Assembly (NCBI RefSeq): GCF_030817595.1
Contig: NZ_JAUSZN010000001.1
Span: 70,001 to 134,000, forward strand
Reading direction: 5' to 3'
Length of the DNA stretch: 64,000 nucleotides
From: Neobacillus niacini
Lineage (GTDB): Bacteria > Bacillota > Bacilli > Bacillales > Cytobacillaceae
Shown piece after piece: positions 19,237 to 27,305 of this stretch. The position numbers were made by a program, and so were the translations under genes. Below the pieces are notes generated by a model. The model was not told the DNA's origin, ran no database searches, and saw only the letters and a program-made list of their open reading frames with translations. Each line of letters starts with the position of its first letter. Positions within the stretch are counted from its first letter, which is position 1.

Positions 19237-19354
19237 AAGCTTGTACGCATACATGGCAGTTAGAGTCACAAATATAACTGCGGTGAATTTTTGTTTTTTT
19301 ATATACCATTAACGATGGGAATCAACTCAAAACGGACAGAAGAATTATAAATTT

Positions 19355-19385
19355 TTGACTTAGAGTAAACTCTAAGTATTACTCT
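19355..19385 (+). promoter_or_regulatory. MerR-type promoter/operator of the MerR gene
   Basis: TTGACT (19355-19360) and TACTCT (19380-19385) are separated by 19 bp, the long spacer typical of MerR activation. The perfect palindrome ACTTAGAGTAAACTCTAAGT (19358-19377) fills the spacer. Its core recurs upstream of the Old Yellow Enzyme gene. Confidence 0.82.
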
Positions 19386-19442
19386 TACTTTGTATCACAA
19401 ATTAATGGGAATAAGATATCTGATTTATTGGAGGCGGTTATA

Positions 19443-19817
19443 TTGACATATTCTATAGGAGAATTTTCTAAAATCGTGGGGTTAAGCGAACATACATTGA
19501 GGTTTTATGAAAAGGAAGGCTTAATAAAAGTAAACAGAGACCATAACAATGTCAGAATCTACACAGATGAAAATAGATTATGGATTGAATCTTTGCTCCA
19601 CCTAAAAAATACGGGGATGTCACTAAAAGACATGAAACAATTCGCAATGTGGGGGCATATTGGGGATGAAACAATGGAAGAACGGTTAGCTTTACTTAAA
19701 AATCATAGAAAAAAAGTAGTAGAGGAATTTGAGAAGCTTCGTCAAAGTTTAGAGCATCTGGATAATAAAATTAATTTTTATGAAAATGAACTAGGAGACT
19801 GTTTCTCTACAAATTAA
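19443..19817 (+). CDS. MerR-family transcription regulator
   Basis: About 124 residues from TTG 19443 (GGAGGCGG 8 bases upstream). The N-terminal winged HTH reads YSIGEFSKIVGLSEHTLRFYEKEGLI and a C-terminal coiled coil mediates dimers (KKVVEEFEKLRQSLEHLDNKI). Matching 19-bp-spacer palindromic operators lie before this gene and before the downstream flavoenzyme gene, indicating autoregulation plus control of that enzyme. The only Cys is near the C-terminus (GDCFSTN), so it lacks the central sensory Cys of AdhR/NmlR regulators. The inducer is unknown. Confidence 0.88.
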   Translation: MTYSIGEFSKIVGLSEHTLRFYEKEGLIKVNRDHNNVRIYTDENRLWIESLLHLKNTGMSLKDMKQFAMWGHIGDETMEERLALLKNHRKKVVEEFEKLRQSLEHLDNKINFYENELGDCFSTN

Positions 19818-19917
19818 GCAGCTAAATGGTTTTTCCGTTTGCCTCCTTTTTGATACCCCTACAGATAGCTATCGAAATCATTTTTTTTATGGAAAAAAGA
19901 TACAAATAGTAAAATAC

Positions 19918-19948
19918 TTGCCTTAGAGTCCACTCTAAGGATTAATCT
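19918..19948 (+). promoter_or_regulatory. MerR-type promoter/operator of the OYE gene
   Basis: TTGCCT (19918-19923) and TAATCT (19943-19948) have a 19-bp spacer containing the perfect palindrome CCTTAGAGTCCACTCTAAGG (19921-19940). The core TTAGAGT-NNN-ACTCTAA type matches the operator at 19358-19377. Confidence 0.82.
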
Positions 19949-20010
19949 ATTCTTGCACCAATAAAAAACATATGAAAGTTTGATAATAAACAAATAGAAA
20001 GAGGTAAAAA

Positions 20011-21135
20011 ATGAACACAAAATATAGCAACTTATTTGAATCCTTTACTTTTAAAAATGGTATCACCCTTAGTAATAGGATCGTAATGGCTCCAATGACA
20101 ACTTGGTCCAGTAATGATGATTACACTATTTCAGACGAAGAAGTTAATTATTATAAAAGAAGAGTCAATGGAGTGGGACTTGTGATAACTGGCTGTACGC
20201 ATGTGCAACCAAACGGTATAGGTTTTACGCATGAATTCGCAGCTTACGACGATAAATTTATTCCAAGTTTACGTAAATTAGCTGATGCTGCCAAAAGTGG
20301 TGGAGCTCCTGTGTTACTTCAAATTTTCCATGCAGGCAACAAAGCACTGCCATCTTTAACTCCAAATGGTGAGGTGGTTAGTTCCAGTGCGGTAGAAACT
20401 CAAGCTACGGGATTTGCACCTTCAGTATTACCTAGGGAACTGTCTCATGATGAAATCTTGGAAGTAATTCATGCGTTTGGTGAAACAACAAGACGAGCGA
20501 TTGAAGCTGGTTTTGATGGTGTTGAAATTCATGGTGCACACGGATTTTTACTTCAAAACTTCTTCTCCCCTTTCTTCAATCGACGTGAGGATGAATGGGG
20601 TGGATCCCTAGAAAATCGCTTGCGTTTCCCATTGGCCGTCATTCAGAAAATGAAAAATGTGATTAAGAATCATGCAACAAAGCCGTTTATTTTCGGATAC
20701 AGAATATCACCTGAAGAACAAGGCGGTTATGGGATGAAAGAAGCCTATGAATTAATTGACCATCTGGTGGAACAGGATTTGGATTACATCCATGTATCGC
20801 TTGATGATGTTTCTTCAAAACCACGAGGCATTGAAGATGGAAAAACACGGCTTGAATTAATTCTTGAACATGTAAACCGCAGAGTTCCTGTTATAGCTGC
20901 AGGTTCTATGGTAACTGCTGATGATGTTGCATCTGCTTTAGATAAGGGGTTATCCCTAGCAGCAGTTGGTCATACGTTAATCATGAATCCAGACTGGGTA
21001 GAAAAGGTTCAGAATGGAAAAGAAGCTGAAATTAAGACAGCAATTAAGACTACACAAGTGAGCGATCTTGAGCTTCCAGAAAAACTTTGGGGGGTCATTC
21101 AAGCTTCAGGTCCATGGTTTAAGATTGAAGATTAA
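20011..21135 (+). CDS. Old Yellow Enzyme-family NADH:flavin oxidoreductase
   Basis: A 374-residue FMN TIM-barrel ene-reductase. Visible motifs are NRIVMAPMTTWSSNDD, the catalytic His pair in GVEIHGAHGFLLQNFFSP, NRREDEWGGSLENRLRF and the C-terminal FMN phosphate loop VIAAGSMVTADD. The family reduces activated alkenes such as enones and quinone-like electrophiles. The Cys found in YqjM (PMCMY) is replaced by Thr here (PMTTW), so thiol tuning of the flavin is absent. It is controlled by the upstream MerR regulator through its own operator. A terminator follows at 21286-21325. Confidence 0.92.
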   Translation: MNTKYSNLFESFTFKNGITLSNRIVMAPMTTWSSNDDYTISDEEVNYYKRRVNGVGLVITGCTHVQPNGIGFTHEFAAYDDKFIPSLRKLADAAKSGGAPVLLQIFHAGNKALPSLTPNGEVVSSSAVETQATGFAPSVLPRELSHDEILEVIHAFGETTRRAIEAGFDGVEIHGAHGFLLQNFFSPFFNRREDEWGGSLENRLRFPLAVIQKMKNVIKNHATKPFIFGYRISPEEQGGYGMKEAYELIDHLVEQDLDYIHVSLDDVSSKPRGIEDGKTRLELILEHVNRRVPVIAAGSMVTADDVASALDKGLSLAAVGHTLIMNPDWVEKVQNGKEAEIKTAIKTTQVSDLELPEKLWGVIQASGPWFKIED

Positions 21136-21285
21136 AATCGAAAAGAAAAGAGATAAGGTTGTCATTCGTACAACCATTATCTCCCGCTCGTACCATTGCA
21201 TTTGTATGGGTATTGCTGCTGAGCGAAGTAAAAAAAATGTAAAGAGCTTTAGGAATTTAAGTATATTTCTTCAAAAAGGACAAAG

Positions 21286-21325
21286 AAAAGCCGATTTCTT
21301 AATAGGATAATCGGCTTTTTTTTCT
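21286..21325 (+). terminator. Intrinsic terminator
   Basis: AAAAGCCGATT (21286-21296) pairs with AATCGGCTTTT (21309-21319), followed by T-rich sequence. Confidence 0.8.
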
Positions 21326-21387
21326 TTTTTATTTTAACGAAAACTGTTTAGACACATTAAAACAAGCTACCCCACTCCTAAACGTAA

Positions 21388-21735
21388 TTAATCCAAATTT
21401 ATTTCTTGAGGAGCAGGCACAGGTTTTCCGTTTTTTATTAGGACGGCATTAAAAAAGACAGCCAACAAACTGGTTGCAAAGATAATTACTCCTAATGGTA
21501 TGGCAGAATATTCACCCGCCATTCCCACAAGTGGGGAAGTAATGGAACCTAATAAAAAGGGTAGGATCCCTAACAGTGCAGAGGCACTACCAGCAGTAGC
21601 ATCTTTAGTAAAAAGCTCTGTTTGCTTCCAAACTTCTTTCTTGTCTGCCAATATTGAGAAATTATCAACAAGTTCTCTAAGGGCTCTTACGTTTTCTAAT
21701 TCTTCAATTCTTTTCTCTAAAATTGTTTGTGTCAT
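21388..21735 (-). pseudogene. Chimera: NTF2/SnoaL-like N-terminus fused to a Bcr/CflA-type MFS C-terminus
   Basis: An open frame of 115 residues whose halves belong to different families. Residues 1-46 (EELENVRALRELVDNFSILADKKEVWKQTELFTKDAT) look like the start of an NTF2/SnoaL-like protein. Residues 47-115 (AGSASALLGILPFLLGSITSPLVGMAG and two membrane segments) look like the end of a Bcr/CflA-family drug efflux transporter. An internal deletion joining two neighbouring genes in frame is the simplest explanation. A functional protein is doubtful, since the NTF2 fold is cut and only about two of twelve helices remain. It has a ribosome binding site and faces the TetR gene across tandem palindromes. 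Confidence 0.7.
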
Positions 21736-21763
21736 GTTTCTTCCTCCGTAATCTCATTTATTT

Positions 21764-21813
21764 TTAAATCATGATTTAATTATTTTTAAATCATGATTTA
21801 ATTATTTTTAAAT
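21764..21813. promoter_or_regulatory. Tandem palindromic operators between the chimera and tetR
   Basis: The perfect 16-bp palindrome TTAAATCATGATTTAA occurs at 21764-21779 and again at 21786-21801, exactly 22 bp apart (two helical turns). A third partial copy, TTAAAT, begins near 21808. They lie right upstream of the leftward chimera gene. They are the probable binding sites of the divergent TetR regulator. Confidence 0.72.
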
Positions 21814-21976
21814 TGTTTCATATTAAAAATTCGTATTGTGGTATTAATTCACAACTGTGTATAATATAAAATAAAAAAAGGGCGTACTCAATTGCCAAAT
21901 AATCCTGATTCGAGAATTAATACACGAATTCGATAAAATTGTGCAATAAATATAAGGAATTTGGAGGTCAATCTAG

Positions 21977-22522
21977 GTGACTAAAGTGGATAGAAGAATA
22001 GCCAAATCTCAAGAAGCCATAAAAAAAGCATTAATTAAACTAATGAATGAAAAACATTTCGATAAAATTACGCTACAAGATATTTCCGATAGAGCGAATG
22101 TTAACAGAAGGACTATTTACCTTCACTACATGGATAAATTTGATCTGCTTGATAAAATTATCGAAGAACACATTAACAAGCTACAAGAAATGTTCGAAGA
22201 GTTATCTGATGTGGACTTTATCACTGGTGGACAAGCAATTTTTGAATATTTTCAAGAGAATTATTTATTCTTTTCAACAATGTTGGTCGGAGGTGGAGCC
22301 GATAATTTTCGGAATCAATACCTTGAGTTTTCAGTTGAACTTCTAAAGGGTGAAGTGAATACAGAAGAAGGCAAAAATAAGGGATTAAATGAAGAGATTA
22401 TTCTCCGATTTGTTGCAGCTGCTTATGTAGAGGTAGTTGAATGGTGGTTCAAGAATGAAATGCCTTATCCGCCTCGTGTCATGGCAGAACAAGTGGGGTT
22501 ATTAATAAAGAGAATTTTATAA
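21977..22522 (+). CDS. TetR-family transcription regulator
   Basis: A 181-residue regulator with an N-terminal HTH (FDKITLQDISDRANVNRRTIYLHYMDKFDLLDKII) and a C-terminal ligand/dimer domain of the TetR_C type. It starts at GTG 21977 with TTGGAGGTC upstream. Its target is probably the divergent gene, once an NTF2-like/MFS efflux locus and now collapsed to a chimera. It may therefore be an orphan regulator. The tandem operators lie about 180 bp upstream, beside the other gene. Confidence 0.87.
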   Translation: MTKVDRRIAKSQEAIKKALIKLMNEKHFDKITLQDISDRANVNRRTIYLHYMDKFDLLDKIIEEHINKLQEMFEELSDVDFITGGQAIFEYFQENYLFFSTMLVGGGADNFRNQYLEFSVELLKGEVNTEEGKNKGLNEEIILRFVAAAYVEVVEWWFKNEMPYPPRVMAEQVGLLIKRIL

Positions 22523-22701
22523 GGAAGCCAATAAATACAGGATTTTATGCAAATCTGTAGTTATTGGCTTATATCTATGGGGCTTAAGGTAAGATACAAC
22601 TACTTACTAAGCAAATAATTTTTATGGAACACAAAGGCAGGATATGAAAGAAGGTATTACTAAGAAAATTAGAGAATACGTTATTCATAGGGGGTGTAGA
22701 C

Positions 22702-22914
22702 TTGACTAATCCGATAGAAACTTCCGAAGAAAAAAGAGAGAAATTAAGACAAAAAGAACTAAATAAAAATCCGAGTGGTGCATTAAGAGATGGATTTAAT
22801 CGAGCTGAAAATGGAAATTTAGCAGATTTAGTTGGTGGTTTAGGTTGGAAAGGAACAGGAATCTTAATTATTGTTTTAATAGCGGGATATGTTTTATATA
22901 AACTGTTTTTTTAA
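22702..22914 (+). CDS. Small membrane protein, DUF6366-like
   Basis: 70 residues. A charged N-terminal half (EEKREKLRQKELNKNPSGALRDGFNRAENGNLADLVGG) is followed by one C-terminal membrane helix (GTGILIIVLIAGYVLYKLFF). This matches the DUF6366 layout as I recall it; the function is unknown. It starts at TTG 22702 with GGGGGTG upstream. Confidence 0.7.
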   Translation: MTNPIETSEEKREKLRQKELNKNPSGALRDGFNRAENGNLADLVGGLGWKGTGILIIVLIAGYVLYKLFF

Positions 22915-22975
22915 AGGTTTTAAGTAGGCTTGCGATGATGTATTGAAAAAAATTTATGTATAGTAGAGGAAAGGG

Positions 22976-23086
22976 ATGAATGAATTGGAAACATTTGGTG
23001 CAATCTTTCCCATTGTTTTATGGCTAGTAATTCTTGGTGGAATCGGTTTTGGCTTATATAGACTTTTAAAAACGAAACAAAAATAA
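22976..23086 (+). CDS. 36-residue single-helix membrane protein
   Basis: ATG 22976 is preceded by GAGGAAAGGG. The frame encodes MNELETFGAIFPIVLWLVIL then GGIGFGLYRLLKTKQK. That is one membrane segment with a basic tail, predicted to place the C-terminus inside. The good ribosome binding site, hydrophobic pattern and downstream hairpin support a real mini-protein. Function unknown. Confidence 0.6.
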   Translation: MNELETFGAIFPIVLWLVILGGIGFGLYRLLKTKQK

Positions 23087-23199
23087 CAAGTTTTTAATTA
23101 TGATTTTATTTGGGTAGGTATTATTTATTGGAAAATTATGGAGTGCATTTGATAATTAAGGGGTTATATAAATATCTAAAGTAATTTTATCTCAACATG

Positions 23200-23226
23200 C
23201 ACCGCAAACAGCGGTGCTTTGTTGTG
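23200..23226 (+). terminator. Hairpin upstream of the SMR gene
   Basis: GCACCGC (23200-23206) pairs with GCGGTGC (23212-23218), followed by TTTGTTGT. It could end the preceding mini-protein transcript or attenuate the efflux gene that starts at 23262. Confidence 0.55.
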
Positions 23227-23261
23227 CTAAGAAATAAAGTTGCCTAGGAGGATGGGAACCA

Positions 23262-23639
23262 GTGTCGTATATGTATTTAGCTCTTGCAATAGTTGGGGAA
23301 CTTATTGGTTCTTCTTTATTAAAAGCATCTGAAGGATTTTCAAAACTTTTTCCTACAATAGGTGTAATAGTAGCTTTCGTTGGTTGTTTTTTCTTTTTGT
23401 CATTGTCATTGAAAACAATTCCTTTAAATACTGCGTATGCAATATGGTCAGGAGTTGGAATTGTAGCTACTACAATTATTTCGGTTTTAATTTGGAAAGA
23501 GAAAATTAATACTGCTAGTATTACAGGAATCATACTGATTCTTGTAGGAGTTGTAATATTGAATTTGTTCGGACCAGGACATGGAGAATCTAGTCATGAC
23601 GCCAGCGAATCGATTACAATCAATGAAAAAATGAAATAA
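23262..23639 (+). CDS. Small multidrug resistance (EmrE/Qac-type) efflux protein
   Basis: A 125-residue, four-helix SMR transporter. The essential membrane Glu is at residue 13 in VGELIGSSLLKASEGF, and the helix-3 motif AYAIWSGVGIV is typical of Qac/EmrE proteins, not of guanidinium exporters (Gdx/SugE). It should exchange protons for lipophilic cations as an antiparallel dimer. A soluble charged tail of about 20 residues (GPGHGESSHDASES) is longer than in EmrE. It starts at GTG with TAGGAGGATGGG upstream. A strong terminator follows. Confidence 0.9.
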   Translation: MSYMYLALAIVGELIGSSLLKASEGFSKLFPTIGVIVAFVGCFFFLSLSLKTIPLNTAYAIWSGVGIVATTIISVLIWKEKINTASITGIILILVGVVILNLFGPGHGESSHDASESITINEKMK

Positions 23640-23641
23640 CA

Positions 23642-23673
23642 AAAAAATCCTTCTTAACCGAGAAGGATTTTTT
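23642..23673. terminator. Bidirectional terminator
   Basis: A TCCTTCT/AGAAGGA stem flanked by A-rich and T-rich runs, between the SMR gene and the converging acyl carrier protein gene. Confidence 0.85.
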
Positions 23674-23698
23674 TATTCATTTAAATTTATTTGTCTTC

Positions 23699-23935
23699 TT
23701 ATTTATTACGTTGGTTTTGAATATAGTTAACAACATCGCCTACTGTCTGAAGCGTCGCTGCTACTTTATCGTTAATTTCGATCGCGAATTCATCTTCTAT
23801 TTCCATCGTCAGGTCCACCATATCAAGTGAATCAGCATCGAAGTCATCTTTGAATGATGATTCCATTTTGATATTCTCCATTTTGACACCAAGTTGGTCT
23901 GCAATAATAGGCTTTAACTTTTCAAATGTGGTCAT
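23699..23935 (-). CDS. Acyl carrier protein, isolated copy
   Basis: 78 residues, with the full-length ACP fold and the phosphopantetheine site Ser36 in DADSLDMVDL. It is very acidic, as expected. Bacillus ACP for fatty acid synthesis normally lies next to fabG and rnc, but here it is alone between an efflux gene and a haemoglobin gene. It may be a second ACP. GGAGG lies about 7 bases before the start. Confidence 0.92.
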   Translation of the reverse strand: MTTFEKLKPIIADQLGVKMENIKMESSFKDDFDADSLDMVDLTMEIEDEFAIEINDKVAATLQTVGDVVNYIQNQRNK

Positions 23936-24102
23936 TGTGACAACCTCCTAAGTATTTCATAACCACTATTATAACAACCTATTGCGGAACATAAAACAAA
24001 AACTAGAGTTTACGATCGGAAAGGTTTAAAAAATCGTTATAGAATAAATACAACTTCTCTGAAGAAAACTACTTCTATTAAATTCTAGTTAGGAGTGTAC
24101 AT

Positions 24103-24465
24103 ATGGAAGAAAACCTTTATGAAAAAGTTGGCGGAGAAGAAGCGATTGCAAAAGTGGTAGACTATTTTTACTCCGAGTTGGTTCTTAAGGATGATACAGT
24201 AAATCAATTTTTTGAAGAAACAGATATGGAAAAACAACGCCGTCATCAGTCAAAATTTATTAGTTTTGCATTAGGCGGTCCAAATCAATATACTGGACAA
24301 TCTATGGCAAAAGCTCACGAAGGGATGAATTTGCAACCAGAGCATTTTAATGCAATCGTAAAACATCTTCACGACGCGCTTGCTCACTTTGGAGTGAATG
24401 AAAGAGATATTGATACAGCATTAACGAAAGTGGCATCCCTACGAGACGACATATTGTATAAATAA
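24103..24465 (+). CDS. Group I truncated haemoglobin
   Basis: 120 residues, the typical length for trHbN-type globins. The B-helix has DYFYSEL (Tyr23 at the expected B10 site). The proximal F8 His is His72 in MAKAHEGMNL, and the FALGGP turn is present. It binds O2 and NO, and NO detoxification is the usual proposal. It lies divergently from the acyl carrier protein gene with a 167-bp gap. A hairpin at 24508-24557 ends it. Confidence 0.92.
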   Translation: MEENLYEKVGGEEAIAKVVDYFYSELVLKDDTVNQFFEETDMEKQRRHQSKFISFALGGPNQYTGQSMAKAHEGMNLQPEHFNAIVKHLHDALAHFGVNERDIDTALTKVASLRDDILYK

Positions 24466-24507
24466 AGGTCAGTATATTTATGGAGTTTTGTTTACAGGAG
24501 AAATAAA

Positions 24508-24557
24508 GAAAGAACCGGCAAAATTAAGGAGTCAATACTTTCCTTTGCCCGGTTCAT
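24508..24557. terminator. Long imperfect hairpin between converging genes
   Basis: GAACCGGCAAA and TTTGCCCGGTTC arms surround an inner AAGGA/TCCTT pairing, between the haemoglobin gene and the converging SRPBCC gene. Confidence 0.55.
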
Positions 24558-24573
24558 ACCTTATTTCGTGATT

Positions 24574-24996
24574 TTATTTTGAGTTAGTAACATATTTTTT
24601 AAAATTATCTAAAATCGCCTGCCAGCCGGCTTCTTGCATTTCAATAGGATTGCTGTTTTCAGCGTCAAAAGTTTCAATTACCTTTGTTTCGTCTCCTTGA
24701 CGAATAAAATTGATCGTAACTTTTCTTCCATCTTCTAAGGAGTAAGCAATAACCTCATTTAATCGAACATCATCATAAACCCCGCCAAAGTCGAATCCAA
24801 AACTGCCATCTTTAGCTTCCATTCTTGAAAGAAATTTCCCGCCAACTTTCAAATCATTTTCAGCAAATGGAGTGTGCCACTCTTCTGAAGCAGTGTTCCA
24901 TTTCGTGATATGAGTTGGCTCTGTCCAATATTCCCAGACCTTTTCTACTGGTGCTTGGACCGTTGTTTCTACGACTATTTTTTTTGATGTTTCCAT
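24574..24996 (-). CDS. SRPBCC/AHSA1-domain protein
   Basis: 140 residues from the preferred ATG 24996. The longer TTG start at 25023 has no ribosome binding site. It has the START-like SRPBCC fold: KIVVETTVQAPVEKVWEYWTEPTHITKWN at the N-terminus and MQEAGWQAILDNFKKYV in the C-terminal helix. These small proteins bind hydrophobic ligands or act with Hsp90 in other lineages. The bacterial role is undefined. Monocistronic. Confidence 0.85.
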   Translation of the reverse strand: METSKKIVVETTVQAPVEKVWEYWTEPTHITKWNTASEEWHTPFAENDLKVGGKFLSRMEAKDGSFGFDFGGVYDDVRLNEVIAYSLEDGRKVTINFIRQGDETKVIETFDAENSNPIEMQEAGWQAILDNFKKYVTNSK

Positions 24997-25128
24997 TTCT
25001 TTTACCGCCTCTCTTATTACCAATATTATTTATGCGGTTTGTCTCAAAGAAGTCTGATTATATTGTAATTGAATTTACATGTTTGCGCTATTCTAAATAG
25101 TTGAAAATTACTGATTTTTTTCGCGAGA

Positions 25129-25545
25129 TTATTTAACTTCCCTTAAGCCTTTCCCATCAAGTATCTCTTGAATTCCTTCTTCACAAACACCATAGGATCT
25201 CCATGAGCAAGATTTACATACACGTTCTATATCGGTGGGGACGATATGCCTTCGGATAAGGAACTCAATGTCCTCCCAATTCAAAATTTGTCCTATTTTA
25301 AGCCCTAATTCTTCTAAAATCGCAGCGTCTCTTTCATAAATATTGTCATCTTGGCAGTGGTAGACACCTGAGTTTGGGTACTTTTCACATAACTGGTCAG
25401 GACCCTTTACAAGATGAATTTTGCTCTTGGGATTTTCTCTCAAGGTTTGGTGCAGGAGTGTCATATTTTCAACGTATTCTTGGGAATAGCCCATTCCCCG
25501 ATAGCCCAAAAGGCAAAATAGATGATGGCCTCTCAGCTTAAACAT
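25129..25545 (-). CDS. DUF1284 protein, possible Fe-S protein
   Basis: 138 residues from ATG 25545, with GGGGGAAAA just upstream. The N-terminal FKLRGHHLFCLLGYRGMGYS and a C-terminal cysteine cluster (VCKSCSWRSYGVCEEG) are DUF1284 features. Spaced Cys residues at the start, middle (YHCQDD) and end suggest metal or Fe-S binding. No function is established. Confidence 0.82.
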   Translation of the reverse strand: MFKLRGHHLFCLLGYRGMGYSQEYVENMTLLHQTLRENPKSKIHLVKGPDQLCEKYPNSGVYHCQDDNIYERDAAILEELGLKIGQILNWEDIEFLIRRHIVPTDIERVCKSCSWRSYGVCEEGIQEILDGKGLREVK

Positions 25546-25885
25546 AAATTTTCCCCCATTCATACAGTTTCAATTGAATTAATGTCAACAGGATTAATAA
25601 ACTGGTTAACAAATCATAATTATCATACCATATTATTACTAATTAGAGTGGGATTCTGTTGTATACATTGTGAAGAGTGCGTGCGGTTTTTCATCGAGTC
25701 TTTATGATAAAGTGAGGCATTAAGGCAGGACCTTAATGAAGAAAACAATATCGCTAAATTTAAGGTAATAATAAAGTATAATGTGTAATGAAAAAAATAA
25801 TATTATTGGTCCAAGTTAAAGTATAATATTGTTTGAGTGAACACACATAAATAGTGAAGGATTCAATATTGAAGAGGTACCAAAG
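25546..25885 (+). other. 340-bp divergent intergenic region
   Basis: AT-rich, with no supported gene. It contains the small hairpin ATTAAGG/CCTTAAT near 25719-25737 and must carry the promoters of the divergent DUF1284 and sensor kinase genes. No confident -35/-10 pair was identified. Confidence 0.45.
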
Positions 25886-27134
25886 ATGAGTATAATAAAG
25901 GATTTTTTGCTGCAGCTTACGTTTATGCTTATACCCATATTTATTTACTATACATTTATTACAGAAAGGGTAAAAAATTATAAAAATAGAGAAGTAACAA
26001 TGACCATTTTATGGGGAATATCAATAATAGCATGCATGTCCTTTCCTGTGGTTTTTGGTCAAAATGCTCGTTTGGAGTTGAGAATAATTCCTCTATTGTT
26101 AGGAACGTTATATGGCGGATTTTTGCCAGGAATCTTCCTATCAGCACTTATCATTCTTTATCGACTTTCCTTTGGAATGGATATAGGTTTCTATAACACA
26201 GTTCTTGTATTACTGTTGTCACTGCCAGTCATCGTGCATTTTCAAAAATCGTTTGCCAGTTCGAAAAAAGATAGGAGAGTTAAAATTGCTGTAGGTCTTT
26301 CCTTTTACTATTGTCTAATTGGCTTAACGTTGTTAGGAATTTTAAGAGGTTTTTCAAAGGAGTATCTTACGGTTCCGATTATTCATCTTTTCTTTGCAGT
26401 CCTAGTCACTTGGTGCTTCACTATGTTAATTGAAGCAATAAGAGAAATACACCAGCTGCGCTTAGATATGCAAAACTCGGAAAAATTACGTGTTATCGGA
26501 GAGTTAACCAGTGTTTTCGCTCATGAAATTAGAAATCCGATGCAAGCAACTCGCGGCTTTCTGCAGCTCCTCAATGAGCCTGATTTATCCGATAAAAAGA
26601 AGGAATATATCCAAATATCCCTTGAAGAATTAGACCGCGCAAATGAAATAATTAATGATTTTTTATCTCTTGGCAAACCATCCATTGAAGATAAGAAAAG
26701 GATCAATATAGGTTATCAGATACAGCGTGTAGTAAATATTATTCAAAGCTACACCTTAAACCGTAATGTTGAGATAGAAACTGATATTCTTGAAAACTGT
26801 TGGATATATGTGAATCCTCAAAGATTGAACCAGTCTTTAATTAATATTTTAAAGAATGCGATTGAGTCTATGCCAAATGGGTGGAACGGTTTGGATTACA
26901 TGTACAACAGATGGTCGGTATATTAAGATTTCCATTAAGGATCAAGGAATTGGAATGACAAAAAAACAAATTGATAGGCTTGGATCTCCGTATTATTCCT
27001 TAAAGGAAAGTGGGACAGGACTAGGAATGATGGTGAGTTTTCAAATTATACGTTCCTTCAAAGGTAAAATACAAGTGAACAGTGTAAAGGATGGTGGGAC
27101 TGAGTTTATAATTCTGTTACCCCAAATATCCTAA
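25886..27134 (+). pseudogene. KinB-like membrane sensor histidine kinase, frameshifted in the ATPase domain
   Basis: Six or so membrane segments of the 5TMR-LYT type (about residues 1-190) precede the H-box FAHEIRNPMQATRGF. The N-box LINILKNAIESM then runs to MPNG near 26880. There the frame is lost: GGGTGG carries one extra G, and the first frame stops at 26926. The correct continuation GTVWITCTTDGRYIKISIKDQGIGM, with G-boxes GTGLGMM and GGTEFIILLP, runs in another frame to 27134. Together they make a normal sporulation-kinase-like protein. One base in a G-run is either a recent inactivating mutation or a sequencing error. If real, the truncated protein keeps the phospho-His domain but loses ATP binding. 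Confidence 0.82.
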
Positions 27135-27159
27135 GTAAATATATAATCTGGAACAAAAA

Positions 27160-27188
27160 AGCTCATTATAACGTGATGAGTTTTTTTG
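27160..27188 (+). terminator. Intrinsic terminator
   Basis: CTCATTA/TGATGAG arms followed by T7, just after the kinase frame. Confidence 0.75.
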
Positions 27189-27305
27189 TTTTGGTAAACC
27201 CTATATTCTAACTGATTTTAAAGGAAAATGCTTTTTATAAAGGGCATGCTTTAGGAACAAACTATACAAACGAACTTTTTGGATTTAAAAAAGGGAGAAA
27301 CTTCG

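Noticed and set aside
21068..21310. 80-residue frame over the end of the OYE gene
   Set aside because: It overlaps the OYE 3' end in another frame and ends in the terminator; basic low-complexity composition.
23262..23639. SMR gene as part of the guanidine system (Gdx exporter)
   Set aside because: Its motifs (AYAIWSGVG and the Glu13 context) fit the EmrE/Qac subgroup. No guanidine riboswitch precedes it, only a short GC hairpin, and it is 15 kb away.
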